This document shows, in pieces, positions 21,775-33,440 of a stretch of 64,000 nt of DNA (positions are counted from its first letter, which is position 1; each line of letters begins with the position of its first letter). The stretch comes from Sipunculus nudus (Eukaryota; Annelida; Sipuncula; Golfingiida; Sipunculidae). The stretch spans positions 46,172,456 through 46,236,455 of the forward strand of contig CM049318.1 in assembly GCA_026874595.1 (NCBI GenBank), read 5' to 3'. Made by a program: the position numbers and the translations under genes. The notes beneath the pieces were generated by a model, which saw only the letters and a program-made list of their open reading frames with translations, was not told the DNA's origin and did not search any database.

Positions 21775-22551
21775 TGTTACGGAACCTAATATAAACAGAT
21801 CACGTATGCGTGATGAACACAAATTTTGTAATGGAGATAAAAAAAAATCAGATTCTGTTACACTAGGCAGCGTGAAATGTCTAGGGGAATGAATAAAGAA
21901 GTCAGTGGTTTTTGTTAAAAAAATAACTATAATTTATTCTTAACACAACCCTAACAATACAATACACTAAATCAATACAATTATACGTTAAAACAGCGTT
22001 ATAGCAACAAGGCAATACAATCACACAGAAAGATAATGGTACAGTACCTCGATACCAACACCATCACAACGATAAGTCCTTTGAATATAAACTCTCGGAA
22101 AATGACAGTCCAGTGGAAAGTTCTTGCAACAACACAAAGTAAACTGAAGTTCAAGTGTATAAAATCCAGGAGAAAGTTTTTGAAATTCTATAATTGCTGC
22201 ATTCGTCGGATAAGGTCCTGACACACGCTTCTGCGTCCGCTGGAATCTGCTCTGCTCTGTCCCCTGGTTCTAAAAAACAGCCCTTTATATACCTTCACAC
22301 CCCAAGCCGGGAATTTTCCACTTCTCGAACAGTCTATAAGGACCTTACTCAACAGTAAACACGCGTTTCAGGAATTCTCTAGAAAGAACAGCGCTGTGTA
22401 TCTTCACACACCAGGCTCATCACGTGACCCACGACCAGGTGTGAAATCTCAAGGCTCACATGAAAACGATAGTTCAACCAGTACGGATTAAACATAAAAT
22501 TTAACAACAACACGAGTTACGCCCGTGTCACACAATAAAAAGAGCACCTGT

Positions 22552-22555
<4 letters not shown>
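21775..22555 (-). repeat. gypsy 5' LTR (781 bp)
   Basis: It is bounded by TGTTACGG and CCTGTAACA and homologous to 17758-18558 throughout. It carries the unoccupied GGAGAT-A9-TCAGA site into which a PAL element inserted in the solo LTR at 11827. Confidence 0.88.

Positions 22556-22597
<42 letters not shown>
22556..22597. repeat. TA microsatellite between gypsy and Penelope-like elements
   Basis: About 20 TA units directly follow the gypsy LTR and directly precede the Penelope-like inverted terminus. Confidence 0.9.
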
Positions 22598-22600
<3 letters not shown>

Positions 22601-22688
22601 GTATCATATACAGTTAGTTTTACTTCATGTACTACAGAACTGTTTCGTGAGTATAGCTAACTAGCCGGCTTACTCTTCAGGTACTAAC
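22598..22688 (+). repeat. left inverted terminal segment of the Penelope-like element
   Basis: This is the reverse complement of 24913-25002 with a few mismatches. Confidence 0.85.
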
Positions 22689-22827
22689 CGAACGTCACTA
22701 TGATGTATTGAATTATTACTTTGATTATCATGCTCCTACTTTTGTTGAGCACGCTTCATATCATCATGGATCCAATTAGTTTAAATTTCTCTACAAAGAA
22801 CATCCCCCTGCCAAGGCAAAAAACTAC

Positions 22828-24016
22828 ATGAAATGCTTGATAGAAAAGTCCGAAAAATTAATAAACAGTTTAGACTGGAGAGTATTCCACTACCTCAACC
22901 CCAACACCGATTGCAACCACCAAGAGACATACGGATTAAATAGCAGTAGGACCCAACCATTCTTACCGAAAACCAAGGAATCCAAAGACGGGTGGCTCAG
23001 AATACTTCAGAATATAGAATTCACGGACAGCACAAACAACCAATTCTTAAGACAATTAGGGAATGATGCCAGAATGATCCGGAGAGAAAACAAGATATTT
23101 ACCCCTGCCGACAAGACCAACAACTTCTATAAGCTAGAACCACAGACCTATAACAAATTTCTTGAAGCAATTATAACAAAGACCTACAAGAAATCGCCCA
23201 AAACTGCAGCACATGAAACCAACCTCGAAAACAAAAAAATAGCTACAAGACTCAAGCTAGCGGACAGAGTGGAAACCATGGCGGAAAATGAAGCATTTAT
23301 TACACTGAAAGACCACAAACTCAACTTTCGGAATAAGCCCACCTGCAGACTGATCAATCCAGCAAAACCCGAAATTGGCAGAATCAGCAAACAAATACTT
23401 TAAAAAAATTAACATCAACGTCCGAAAAACACTTCGACTGAACCAATGGAAAAACTCACAGGATGTAATAGAATGGTTCAAAAGAATTGAAGACAAAGGT
23501 AACACAACATTAATAGGATTCGACATATGTGAATTCTATCCTTCGATCACTCAGCAGCTACTAAAAAAGGCCATCGATTTCGCATCGAAAATCGAACACA
23601 CACCAGAAACGACAGAAGAAATAATAATGCAAGCAAAGAAATCCCTGTTGTTTCACAACAACACCGCCTGGAACAAAAGAAATAACAAAGTGCGATTTGA
23701 CGTGACAATTGGCAGCTACGATGGGGCAGAAATTTGTGACCTGGTTGGACTATATTTGCTGTCAGAACTACGAAATATTGATGCTATCGACGTGGGATTT
23801 TACACAGATGACGGCCTTGCCGCATGCAACTTGAAACCAAGAGACGCTGGACAACTGAAAAAGAAAATTTGCAAGATCTTTAGCCAATTTGGACTGAAAA
23901 TCACAACCGAAGCCAATAAAAAAAACAACAGACTTCCTGGACATCACACTGGACCTGAACAGAGGAGAATGCAAACCATATATGAAACCAAACAATATCC
24001 CAACTTATATCCATAA
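22828..24016 (+). pseudogene. Penelope-like reverse transcriptase, frameshifted
   Basis: Two overlapping frames (22828-23403 and 23375-24016) together encode one RT. The first carries FTPADKTNNFYKLEPQTYN, FITLKDHKLNF and TCRLINPAKPEIGRISK. The second continues with LNQWKNSQDVIEWF, FDICEFYPSIT (motif A aspartate), SYDGAEICDLVG (motif B) and FYTDDGLA (motif C with both aspartates). The break coincides with an A-run at about 23400. The catalytic residues survive but the frame does not. I recognise the motif set from a widespread invertebrate RT family whose C-terminus has a GIY-YIG domain. Confidence 0.8.
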
Positions 24017-24780
24017 ATACAGTAACCATCCCCCATCCATAATAAAGAATATACCAGCGAGTATCAACAAAAGTCCACCATTTCATCAAGCGCAGAAGTA
24101 TTTGACCGAGCTGCATAACCATACCAAGATGCATTAAGAAAAAGCGGATATGATCAGAAACTAAAATACTCCGAACCACAACAACCCAACCCAAACAGTA
24201 AGAAGCGAAAAAGGACGAGACACATCACATGGTTCAATCCACCATACAGCGAAAATGTGAAAACAAATATCGGAAAAAAAGTTCCTGCAAGATGAATGTT
24301 TTCCCCCGGACCACAAGCTGCATAAAATACTGAATCGAAACACCGTGAAACTCAGCTACAGCTGCATGCCAAGCATGAAACAGATAATATCGGCACACAA
24401 CATAAGAATCCTCAGACACGGTTTACCAAGCCACAGTCACCAGACAAGATAATAATCACGCGGAAACATATATTGGACTGACCGAGAACACCTTCGAAAC
24501 AATATATTATGGACACATCAGTAGTTTTAAGAATAAGAAATACAGAAAAAGTACCACACTTAGCCAGTATGTATGGACCTTGAAAGTGCCATATGCCATC
24601 AAATGGAAAATTATCACAAAACGCAAAGCCTACTCCACCACAACGAAAAAATGTAACTTATGCAACACTGAAAAATATTTTATCATATACAGACCAGAAG
24701 AAAGCACATTGAACAATAGAAGCGAACTGACCACCACATGTAAACACAAGGCCAAACACCTGCTTTGTAACGTTAAGTAA
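24003..24780 (+). pseudogene. Penelope-like connector and GIY-YIG endonuclease, degraded
   Basis: After the RT, conserved pieces appear in changing frames: [15 protein letters not shown], then [18 protein letters not shown], then [20 protein letters not shown] as a GIY-YIG core (VYQA and TYIGL). These are followed by TLSQYVWTLKV, IKWKI, KKCNLCNTEKYFI and a closing CKHKAKHLLCN. A cysteine-rich linker expected before the GIY-YIG seems to be deleted around 24420. The endonuclease would nick the target for primed reverse transcription. Multiple stops make it inactive. Confidence 0.7.
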
Positions 24781-24912
24781 TCACACAAATCCCAACGGAA
24801 CCAGCTCAACACAATAGCCACCTGGGCCCAAACGACAACCCCACCGAACCAAATAACCCCAGATCAATCCTACCTATTATGGCAAACTTTACACGCATAT
24901 CTGATCACTTCA

Positions 24913-25002
24913 GTTAGTACCTGAAGAGTGAGCCGGCCAGTTAGCTGTACTCAAGAAAGAGTTCTGTAGTACATGAAGTAAAACTAACTGTATATGATAC
25001 AT
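24913..25002 (-). repeat. right inverted terminal segment of the Penelope-like element
   Basis: Inverted copy of 22598-22688. A short direct-repeat segment (ACTATGATGTATTGAATT...ACTTTGATTA) follows outside it. Confidence 0.85.
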
Positions 25003-25069
25003 TATTTATGCTCCCCTGCATGGTCGAGCACTTTTACTATGATGTATTGAATTTCTATGTAGTACTTTG

Positions 25070-25070
<1 letters not shown>

Positions 25071-25112
<42 letters not shown>
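25071..25112. repeat. TA microsatellite right of the Penelope-like element
   Basis: About 20 TA units. With those at 17719 and 22556 it may be one ancestral TA tract split by two insertions. Confidence 0.9.
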
Positions 25113-25114
<2 letters not shown>

Positions 25115-25193
25115 TAAGCGTGGAAATATCATTTTCATTTGGACGAAATATATTTTCGCGGGGTGGGGGAGAGGGATATGGGGGTTTGTAAGG

Positions 25194-25981
25194 TGTTGCG
25201 GCCAAACATTATTGGTGGTTGTGTGTTGGTTTATATATCAAGATATTCATTAATTATTTGATTGTATTTTGTAGATTTATTTTATTTGTGTTATGTAAAC
25301 AATTTTTCCTTGCTTTATTCCCATTCGGTAAAGCATTGAGAAACATACGTTTAACATGATATGGCCTTAATGTCCCCTGCCCTATACAGCTAGAAAGGGT
25401 ATTAAGTTTGACCGGCAGGTCAGCCTGCATACTGCGTGGTACAGTAAAGTACAGCCATAGATGTTATGCTCCATGCTGATCATAAGATGTAGAGATCAAA
25501 CAATTTTGGGAAGTTTTATTTAGACTTTCTTAACATTTATTGACAGATTTAAGTGCAGTTAATTGATATTTTGAAGTAAAAGAAAGGATTAATAAACAGA
25601 CCATACTGATGTATTAGGCAGACTAGGAAACATTAAAATTTATGGTCTATATACTGTAGATGCCCCTTGTATATGTAATATTGTCATGTCTGCTAATATT
25701 CAACAAATGCATTGCAATGTGCGCAATATGCCTAGAAATATGAAACGGATATCATATGTAATTTGGGAAAAGGAGGAGTGTAATAGATTTAACATATTTC
25801 ATGAAACTTGTATAATGCACAGCTAGAAACCTTTTTTATAGTTGTTAGCATTGTACTTAAGATACTTTTTATGCTCATTTCAGTTAATCTGTAACAACAG
25901 CTTTACAAGGACAATTAAATGGAATATTGCTTAATACTGAATTGTCACTGTTGTCAGCTTTGACGAGTGAATGATCTTACA
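25194..25981 (+). repeat. BEL 5' LTR (788 bp)
   Basis: TGTTGCGGCC...GATCTTACA. It contains the uninterrupted sequence GGTAAAGCATTGAGAAACATACG, the empty site for the PAL insertion in the other LTR. It is similar to the 3' LTR with many point differences and some indels. Confidence 0.92.
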
Positions 25982-26007
25982 TTTTATTTTAACAAAATTG
26001 ATCAATA

Positions 26008-26307
26008 ATGGAATTAAAGTCTAACATGGAGAACATTGAGACAACAGAACAAAATGATGCAGAGAGCATGCAGGACTCAATCACTGAATTTGACAGTGCA
26101 AGTCAAGTCTCCAGGGTCTCGAGTAAAACATCTAGTGTTGCCTCAGTCATGTTGAAAAAGGCAGAACTTTTGGCCAGGGCTCGAGATTTAAAGCAAAAAC
26201 AGGCTTTCGAATTAGCAGAACTTAAACAAGAGGAAGATGAACTGGACTTGCAAACAGAGCTAACAGTTTCAGAACAGCAATCTAAAATATTACTACAATA
26301 TGAATAG
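26008..26307 (+). pseudogene. BEL gag N-terminal region
   Basis: The first ATG after the LTR opens a 99-codon frame rich in acidic and serine residues. It is followed by a likely coiled coil (VMLKKAELLARARDLKQKQ through LAELKQEEDELDLQTEL), typical of the start of BEL/Pao Gag. A TAG ends the frame at 26305-26307 although Gag-like composition (serine-rich, then EIVFNEESC) continues in the same frame, so the stop is a mutation. No PBS was recognised in the short space between LTR and ATG. Confidence 0.75.
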
Positions 26308-26628
26308 AATGCGAGTTCACATTCTTCAAGCAGCCATGAGATTGTGTTTAACGAAGAGAGCTGTGTGACAACAGTGAATCTGGTCAGTCCACAGGAGATG
26401 GATGTACAGCCACAGGGTGTAACACACTACCAGAGGTGTCTGTTGGTGCCATGTCAGCTGAGCAAGGGGCCAGCCGGTCCAGACCAGTGACAGTGTCGGG
26501 TTCCGCTGCAGGAGAGGGCAACAGCATTGCTGTGTTTACACATCCTGGTGACAAGAAACAGGACTCTGATAGAACTGGTGACTGTGTAGTGTATTGTTGA
26601 ATTTACTAGCCTCACTGCTGGGACAGCT

Positions 26629-27700
26629 ATGCACAGGGTTGATGATCCGGTCCAGAGCGCTGCGTCAACGATCATGTCAGGTCTTAATGTGCATGCTCAT
26701 ATGTTTAGGCCAAACAAACAGAATGTTGGTTTTGTTCATGGTAGTGCATGTAATGTTGACCTGGGTATGGTAGCAGGGTCAAATCCTATCAGATCAGGGA
26801 ATCATTCAGGTGATTCACATGTTGGTATGATTCAGGCAGATAACCTACGCATTAGCAACAATCCATATGTAAATGCTGATAATGGTTCATTAGTGACAGA
26901 AGGAAGGTTTGCTAATGTAAATGTAGAAGGCATGATTAATGTAAACAAAGAGCCAGGGCCCAGTAGCCGTATAGGTGCCACAGCTGCTTCAGGCCAACAG
27001 GGTGATATTATTGCTTCCGTACTACATCAGTTAAGGAAACCTGTAGCTGACATAAAGAAATTTAATGGTGACCCATTAGAGTACCATCAGTTTGTCAGGC
27101 AATTCAAGTAAAAAATTGTTGTCAACTGTGAAAGTTCAGATGGACTCATGACTTATTGAGAGCAGTTTACCACTGGTGAGGCCAATAAAATTGCTCAAGG
27201 GTACAGCTACTTCGATGCTGATGTAGGTTATGCAGCGGCCTTAAGTGAACTTGAAGACCGGTATGGTAACCAGGAAGTTGTTGTTCCTCCTTTCGTTAAA
27301 ACAGCCTTAGAATGGCCCAGTATTGGCATTGATAAGCCGAAGGCTCTGGATAGCTATGCTATCTTCCTTTTGTGAATGTGACAATGCCGTTAAAAGCATT
27401 GATGCAGTCAAGGAATTGGAATATCCTGACAACTTGAGAAAACTTGTGGGGAAATTACCTGTTTCCCTTCATGAAAGATGGCGTAGCTTCGTTGATAGAA
27501 AACGACAAACTGGTGCACCCATTACGTTTAACCCATTGGCAAGCTTTGTGAAACAAAAAGCACGGGCGAGAAGCATTATCTTGGGGGATAAAGCAGAATC
27601 CCATTGGAAACCCATTGGTTCAACGCCAACCTTTCATACATAAACCAAAAGGTACACCAGTTTTGCCAACGTTACACATGATAATGGCTCAGGTTCAGCA
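26629..27700 (+). pseudogene. BEL gag central region (DUF1759-like), broken
   Basis: The hallmark KKFNGDPLEYHQFVRQFK appears near 27055-27110, at the entry to the DUF1759 region of BEL/Pao Gag. The frame then breaks. Recognisable continuations are EQFTTGEANKIAQGY, AALSELEDRYGNQEVV and, in another frame, DNLRKLVGKLPVSLHERWRS. This capsid-like part would package the element RNA. Several stops and frameshifts are present. Confidence 0.75.
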
Positions 27701-27835
27701 TGGGTCAAAGGTCATCAGCGATATAAGGACAAAGCTCCATAAAAGGGCAGAAGTGGTAATGAAAGGCCATGCGTATACTGCAATCATGCTTTACATTGAC
27801 TCTTTGACTGTGGAAAATTTGGTACTTGTGCACAC

Positions 27836-27990
27836 AGGGAGAGAATTGAATTTCTTAAGGGCAAAGGGCTATGTTTTGGATGTTTACGGCCAGGTCATCC
27901 AAAAAGATCTTACAGAAACAAGGCTACATGTGATAAATGTCAAGGTTCTCATCCCACAGTATTACATTATGAGCCCAGCAAAGCTGAAAC
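27836..27990 (+). pseudogene. BEL gag zinc knuckles
   Basis: In one frame the sequence gives LCFGCLRPGHPKRSYRNKA followed by CDKCQGSHPTVLHYE. These are the paired CCHC-like and CxxCxGxHPTxLH knuckles found at the end of BEL/Pao Gag, which bind element RNA. The last cysteine of the first knuckle is replaced (S or Y at the position). The frame differs from the flanking segments. Confidence 0.8.
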
Positions 27991-28024
27991 ATCAGAAAGC
28001 AATACACCTCAACCTTCATCTTCA

Positions 28025-28555
28025 GTGAATCCGAGTTCCACAGCAACATCATCTTGTGGAGTAAATGCTGGTACTAGTGATACGGGAGCCGGGGATGCCA
28101 TGATGGCTATCATCCCAGTGAAGGTGAGGCTTAAGAACTGTAGCAGGTCAGTGGACACCTATGCCTTTTTAGACACTGGCATCAATGTTTTATTCTGTAC
28201 AAAAGAGCTTATTGATCAGCTAGGTGTATCCGGAAAAAAGAATGCAGATCGCGGTGGACACTATGGGTGCATGTCACATCTGGGGTACTTACTTGGTAAA
28301 AGGGCGATTGAAGTGAGCGATTTGCAGACGGAAAATGCTGTTGAACTGCCGGTTGTATATTCTAAAGATCAGATGCCAGTGTCAAAGGTTCATATTCCAA
28401 CAAATGAAGAAATCCACAAGTGGCGACACCTCCAGAATATAACTTTGCCGCAGACTGATGCCAATATTGGACTGTTAATAGGCAATAATGTACCTGATGC
28501 CTACACACCCCTAAAGGTAATTATAGGACCAAGCGGATGTCCACACATTTCTTGA
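28025..28555 (+). pseudogene. BEL aspartic protease (DUF1758-like)
   Basis: A 176-codon frame contains the active-site segment YAFLDTGINVLFC (DTG intact; the residue after DTG is Ile where most BEL proteases have Ser). It then has VELPVVYSKDQMPVSKVHIP and DANIGLLIGNNVPDAYTPL, matching the layout of BEL/Pao retropepsins. It would cut the Gag-Pol polyprotein. The frame ends at a TGA at 28553-28555 before RT. Confidence 0.85.
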
Positions 28556-28559
28556 AAAG

Positions 28560-29400
28560 GTCAATCAGTCCATCCAGTTGGTCAACGGACATTATGAGAT
28601 ATCATTGCCTTTTAAAGACAGCAGTCTACCAGTGATGCCAAACAACACAGGCCAGGCTCTTCAACGTTTAGGTCACTTGAAAAAAACGGTTGGTGAAAAA
28701 TGACAAATTTTAAGAGGATTATCTGGATTCATGAACACGATCTTGAATAAGAATTACGCTGAGATAGTTCCTGAGGATGAGTTGTATAGAAACGATGGGC
28801 ATGTATTGTATATCCCTCACCATGCCGTATATCATCCTCAGAAGAACAAGCTTAGAGTCGTTTTTGAATGCACCGCGAGCTGCCAAGGCATCTGCCTTAA
28901 CCAGACCCTGCTGCCTGGTCCTGACCTCACGAACAGTTTGATAGGGGTACTGATCAGATATAGATAGGAGAAGATTGCTATCATGAGTGACATTGAGTCA
29001 ATGTTCTATCAAGTGAATATACCCATGCAGGAACGTGATTATCTGCGCTCCTTCTGGTGGCCAGGGAGTGACCTAAATGCTTAACCGACAGCAAACAGGA
29101 TGACAGTCCATTTATTTGGTGCTGTTTCGTCTCCAAGTGTTACAACTGCAGCACTTCAAAAGGCAGCTACTGACAACAGCAATGTGTTTGATGCTGAGGT
29201 AACTCGATCCATCCTCAAAAACGTCTGAGTGTATGACTATTTGAAATCCATTGACTCCGAGAAGATAGCAGTCACTCTTATACAGAATGTGAGTTCTTTA
29301 TGTAGAAATGGAGGTTTCAAGTTGACAAAATGAGTAAGTAATCACAGAGATGTTATCTCCTCAGTTTCTGTAGATGAGCGGGCCAAAGAAGTGAAGTCAT
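28560..29400 (+). pseudogene. BEL reverse transcriptase, active-site motif destroyed
   Basis: The frame at 28731-28967 carries YIPHHAVYHPQKNKLRVVFE, CLNQTLLPGPDLTNSLIGVL and, after a stop, IAIMSDIESMFYQVNIP, which holds the motif A aspartate. The segment that should read (F/Y)VDDCLKS instead reads VYDYLKS at about 29230, so the paired aspartates of motif C are gone. At least four in-frame stops follow. The order and motifs are those of the BEL/Pao family. Confidence 0.82.
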
Positions 29401-30190
29401 CAGATTTAGTGAAGGATGACCTCCCTTGTGAGAGAGCTTTAGGTGTTTACTGGAATGCTGAATCAGACAAGTTTGGTTTCAATATTCAGCTGCGAGACCA
29501 ACCACCAACAAAGAGAGGAATTCTGTCCATTGTCAGCTCAGTTTACGACCCGCTGGGATTTGTTGCTTCCTTCGTATTGACTGCAAAGTTGATCCTTCAA
29601 GACCTGTGCTGATTGGGTGTAGGATGGGACGAACTGGGCACAACCTCCAAAGATGGCAACAATGGTTGACAGATTTGCCAAAGCTGAAGGACTTTACTGT
29701 GAGCAGATGCTACAAACCTCAGAACTTTGGACCAGTAGTATCTTGTGTGGTTCACAATTTTGCAGATACCAGTGAGGCTGGGTATGGTGTAGCTTCATAT
29801 GTACGTTTGAAAGATGATAGTGGTCGGGTTTCTGCAGTTTGATTATGGGAAAATCAAGGGTCGCTTCACTGAAAAGGGTCACACTTCCTCCTTTTGAGTT
29901 TACAGCAGCCATGGTGGCAGTAAAGTTGAACCAGATGATCACAAAAGAGCTCGAATATCCTTTTTCTGACACATAATTTGAACAGACAGGATATCAGTCA
30001 TTAAATACTTCAACAACGAAGCTACAAGATTCCGCACCTTTGTAGCAAATCGTATAGCCGTAATTCGGGATGCATCAAATGTGCTGAATTGGAGATACGT
30101 GGATTCGAAATCAAACCCTGCAGATGACGCTTCAAGAGGTTTCTCCTTGAAGAAACGTCTTGAAGAGAAACGATGGCTTAATGGACTTAA
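29391..30190 (+). pseudogene. BEL Pao A17 region and RNase H
   Basis: [15 protein letters not shown] and [18 protein letters not shown] mark the region catalogued as Pao retrotransposon peptidase A17, which links RT to RNase H. The next frame has FADTSEAGYGVASYVR (RNase H start, with its acidic residue) and, after breaks, FVANRIAVIRDASN and YVDSKSNPADDASRG, the usual RNase H end. The reading is then cut off after RWLNG by the foldback insertion at 30194. Stops and frameshifts are present. Confidence 0.82.
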
Positions 30191-31489
30191 TTGTATCTCC
30201 AGACAAAGTCGAGATACTATGGTTTCACGACGGTCCCGCCGCCGCCGCCACCGCCGCAGAAAAACCTTGTGAGTGGGATAACTCGAAAAATATTTCACTG
30301 ATCTTTTTCAAACTTTACATTTGTATAGATATAGATAAGGGGACGAAGTCTATTTAAAATTGGGTCATGACCTATGCTAGGACTGGTCCAAAAATCAAAG
30401 TGACCGAAGATCTTGGATAGCCTTGTGATATACCGGAAACTGGTGGCGCCACCTATTATCCTTTTCTTGTTTTTACGCCTTTTAATACCCCCATAATTGC
30501 CACTTGACAGTACTGTAAGCATTATAAGTCAAAAACTAATGGACAGATTTCTTTCAGATTATGGACATGTAGAGAGATGGGTTATGGGTTGAGGTCTATT
30601 TACATTTGGGTCATGACCTTTACCATGAGAGTGGCCTTGACCTTTAATGTGTCCATATTTGGTGAAAATCACACACCTCTTATGATATCTCCAGTGTTGA
30701 TAGCCATATGGATTTCAAACGTGACTTATGTATGGCCCACAACTAAAGTAAGAACCCTATAGGTTTTAGGGTCATGAGGTCAAAGGTCAAGGTCACTGGA
30801 CTCGCATCTTAAAAGATACTGTGTATGCATTTTAAGCCAAACTTTCATCCCAGGTCTTCCATCTTGAATGTATAGCTCACTTGCCAAGAGAGGAAGACCC
30901 CTTTCAATTTTTAGGTCACAAGGTCAAAGGTGAAGGTCACAGGAGCCATCTGTCCAAAAATTAGTTTCTGGATGATAATTCCTGCTTTTATTGATGTATG
31001 GATTTCAAACTTGACTTGTATATGTCCCATTGGAAAAGCAAGACCCTAATTGATTTTGGGGTCATGAGGTCAAAGGTAAAGGTCACAGGACACATCTTTA
31101 AAAAGATAGTGGATGCATTTTCAGCCAAACATTCCATGCCAGTCTTTCCTTCTTACATATATATGACACTTGCCAAAAGTCAAACATCTCTATCAATCTT
31201 GGGGTCACAAGTTCAAAGATCAAGGTCACAGGGGTCATCTGTCCATATATTCATTTCAAGATGATAACTCCAGTTGAGATTCACATATGGATTTCAAATT
31301 GGACTTTTATATGGTCCAACACTAAAATAAACATCCTTCCTGATTTAGAGACATATGGTCAGAGGTCAAGGTCACAGTCCCCACATCTTTAAAAAGATTG
31401 TGGATGCATTTTAACAAAACCCTTCCTGCTACATACCTACATCAACCATTGTCTAATCTCTGTCTCTCTTTTTCTCTCCCTCTCTTTCT

Positions 31490-31492
<3 letters not shown>

Positions 31493-31535
<43 letters not shown>

Positions 31536-31552
31536 TTCTCTCTCTCTCTCTT
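31493..31552. repeat. TC microsatellite
   Basis: About 30 CT dinucleotides with two interruptions, inside the left arm of the foldback element. Confidence 0.95.
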
Positions 31553-31916
31553 TGTTTCCCCAGACAAAGTCGGGATACTATGGTTTCATGACGGTCCCGC
31601 CACAGAAAAATCTTGTGAGCAAGATAACTAAATTTCACGGATCTTTATCAAACTTTACATATGTATAGATATAGGTAAGAGGACGAAGCCTAGTTATAAT
31701 GGGGTCATGACCTTTGCTAAGAGAGTGACCTTGACCTTGAATAGGTCCATTTCTGCTGAAATTTACACAAACTAAATATCTCCAGATCGTTTGCATGGAT
31801 TGGTCCCAAATTCAAGTTGACAGAAGATCTTGGATAGCCTTGTGATGTGCCAAAAGGTCAAGGTCACAGGACCAACATCTTTAAAAAGATTGTGGATTGA
31901 TAGATGGAAGAAACAA

Positions 31917-32035
31917 CTAGACATTTCATGGCACCGCAGGTGCCAGAGTATCCTCAGATATAGTACTCCCCCCCCCCCCTTAAAGAATAGGCCCCCATTT
32001 TTAGCAGCATATACTGAGACTTGGCAAGCAATTAT
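31917..32035 (+). repeat. loop of the foldback: 119-bp dispersed fragment with C-run
   Basis: CTAGACATTTC...GGCACCGCAGGTGCC...poly-C...AATAGGCCCCCAT...GGCAAGCAATTATT. The same fragment occurs inverted at 34017-34127 and, in part, at 41603-41690 and 46130-46240. GGCACC-GCA-GGTGCC is a short hairpin. Confidence 0.8.
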
Positions 32036-32053
32036 TGTTTCTTCCATCTATCA

Positions 32054-33440
32054 ATCCACAATCTTTTTGAAGATGTTTGTCCTGTGACCTTGACCTTTGA
32101 CCTCGTGACCCCAAAATCAATAGGGGTCTTGCTTTTTTCAATGGGACATATATAAGTCAAGTTTGAAATCTTTACATCAATAAAAGCAGGAATTATCATC
32201 CAGAAACTAATTTTTTTACAGATGGCTCCAGTGGCCTTGACCTTTGAACTTGTGACCCCAAAATTGATATTGATCATCCACTTTTATATATAAATCAATA
32301 GAGGTCTAGATTTATTGATGGGCCATTTATAAGTCAGGTTTGAAATCCATATATTAATCCAAGCTTGAATTATCATCTCGGGAACTAATTTTTGGACAGA
32401 TGGCTCCTGTGACCTTCACCTTTGACCTTGTGACCTTACAATTGACAGGCGTCTTCCTCTATCGGCAGGGAAACTATATGTGCAAGATGAAATGTCTGAG
32501 ATGAAATGTTTGGCTGAAAATGCATCCACAATCTTTTTAAAGATGTGTCCTTTGACCTTGACCTTTGACCTCATGACCCCAAAATCAATTTAGGTCTTGC
32601 TTTTCCAATGGGACATATACAAGTCAAGTTTGAAATCTATACATCGATAAAAGCAGGAATTATCCAGAAACTAATTTTTGGACAGATGGCTCCTGTGGCC
32701 TTCAAGTTTGATCTTGTGACCTCAAAATTGATAGGGGTCTTCCACTCTTTGGCAGGTGAACCATAAGTGCAAGATGAAAGATCTTAGATGAATTGTTTGG
32801 CTGAAAATGCATCCAAAATCTTTTTAAAGATGTGTCCTGTGACCTTGACCTTTGACCTCATAACCCAAAATCAATTCGGGTCTTCCTTTTCCAATGGATC
32901 ATATACAAGTCAAGTTTGAAATTCATACATCAATAAAAGCAGGAATTATCATCCAGAAACTAATTGTTGGACAGATGGCTCCTGTGACCTTCACCTTTGA
33001 TTTTGTGACCTCAAAATTGATAGGGGTCCTCCTCTATTGGCAGATGAACTATATGTGCAAGATGAAACGTCTGAGATGAAATGTTTGGCTGAAAATACAT
33101 CCACAATCTTTTTAAAGATGTGTCCTGTGACCTTGACCTTTGACCTCATGACCCCAAAATCAATTGGGGTCTTGCTTTTCCAATGGGTCATATACAAGTC
33201 AAGTTTGAATTCCATACATCAATAAAAGCAGGAATTATCATCCAGAAACTAATTTTTTGACAGATAGCTCCTGTGGCCTTGAACTTTGACCTTGTGACCC
33301 CAAAATTGATATGGATCATCCACTATTGGCAAGTGAGCTATATATTCAAGATGGAAGACCTGGGATGAAAGTTTGGCTTAAAATGCATCCAGAGTATCTT
33401 TTAGGATGCGAGTCCAGTGACCTTGACCTTTGATCTCATG
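32054..33440 (+). repeat. ~288-bp tandem units with nuclear-receptor-like blocks
   Basis: GTGACCTTGACCTTTGACCT or near variants recur at about 32084, 32552, 32838, 33127 and 33417, spaced about 288 bp in the later units. Each is followed by CATGACCCCAAAATCAAT and AATTATCATCCAGAAACTAA. A related GTGACCTT(C/G)ACCTTTGA block sits about midway between. Confidence 0.75.

Larger units (their letters stand above)
17758..22555 (-). mobile_element. Gmr1-like Ty3/gypsy element with both LTRs, internally deleted (TSD ATAT)
   Basis: Two LTRs lie in direct orientation at 17758-18558 and 21775-22555. Between them are a polypurine tract next to the left LTR, a damaged RNase H, a large PAL insertion and a primer-binding site next to the right LTR, which fixes the transcription direction as minus. 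ATAT flanks both ends, though the target is a TA repeat so this is weak. Only about 0.8 kb of the element's own internal sequence remains; gag, protease, integrase and RT are gone. RNase H ends about 130 bp from the 3' LTR, leaving no room for a downstream integrase. That fits the Gmr1 order. Confidence 0.85.
22598..25070 (+). mobile_element. Penelope-like element with inverted terminal segments
   Basis: About 90 bp at 22598-22688 and 24913-25002 are inverted copies of each other, with roughly six mismatches by eye; both include the word AACTAACTGTATATGATACA on one strand. A second pair is direct: ACTATGATGTATTGAATT with ACTTTGATTAT at about 22697 and 25038. Between them lies a broken RT plus GIY-YIG gene. 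TA microsatellites bound both sides. Penelope-like elements are known for complex terminal repeats in either orientation; assignment rests on the GIY-YIG domain after the RT. Confidence 0.75.
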
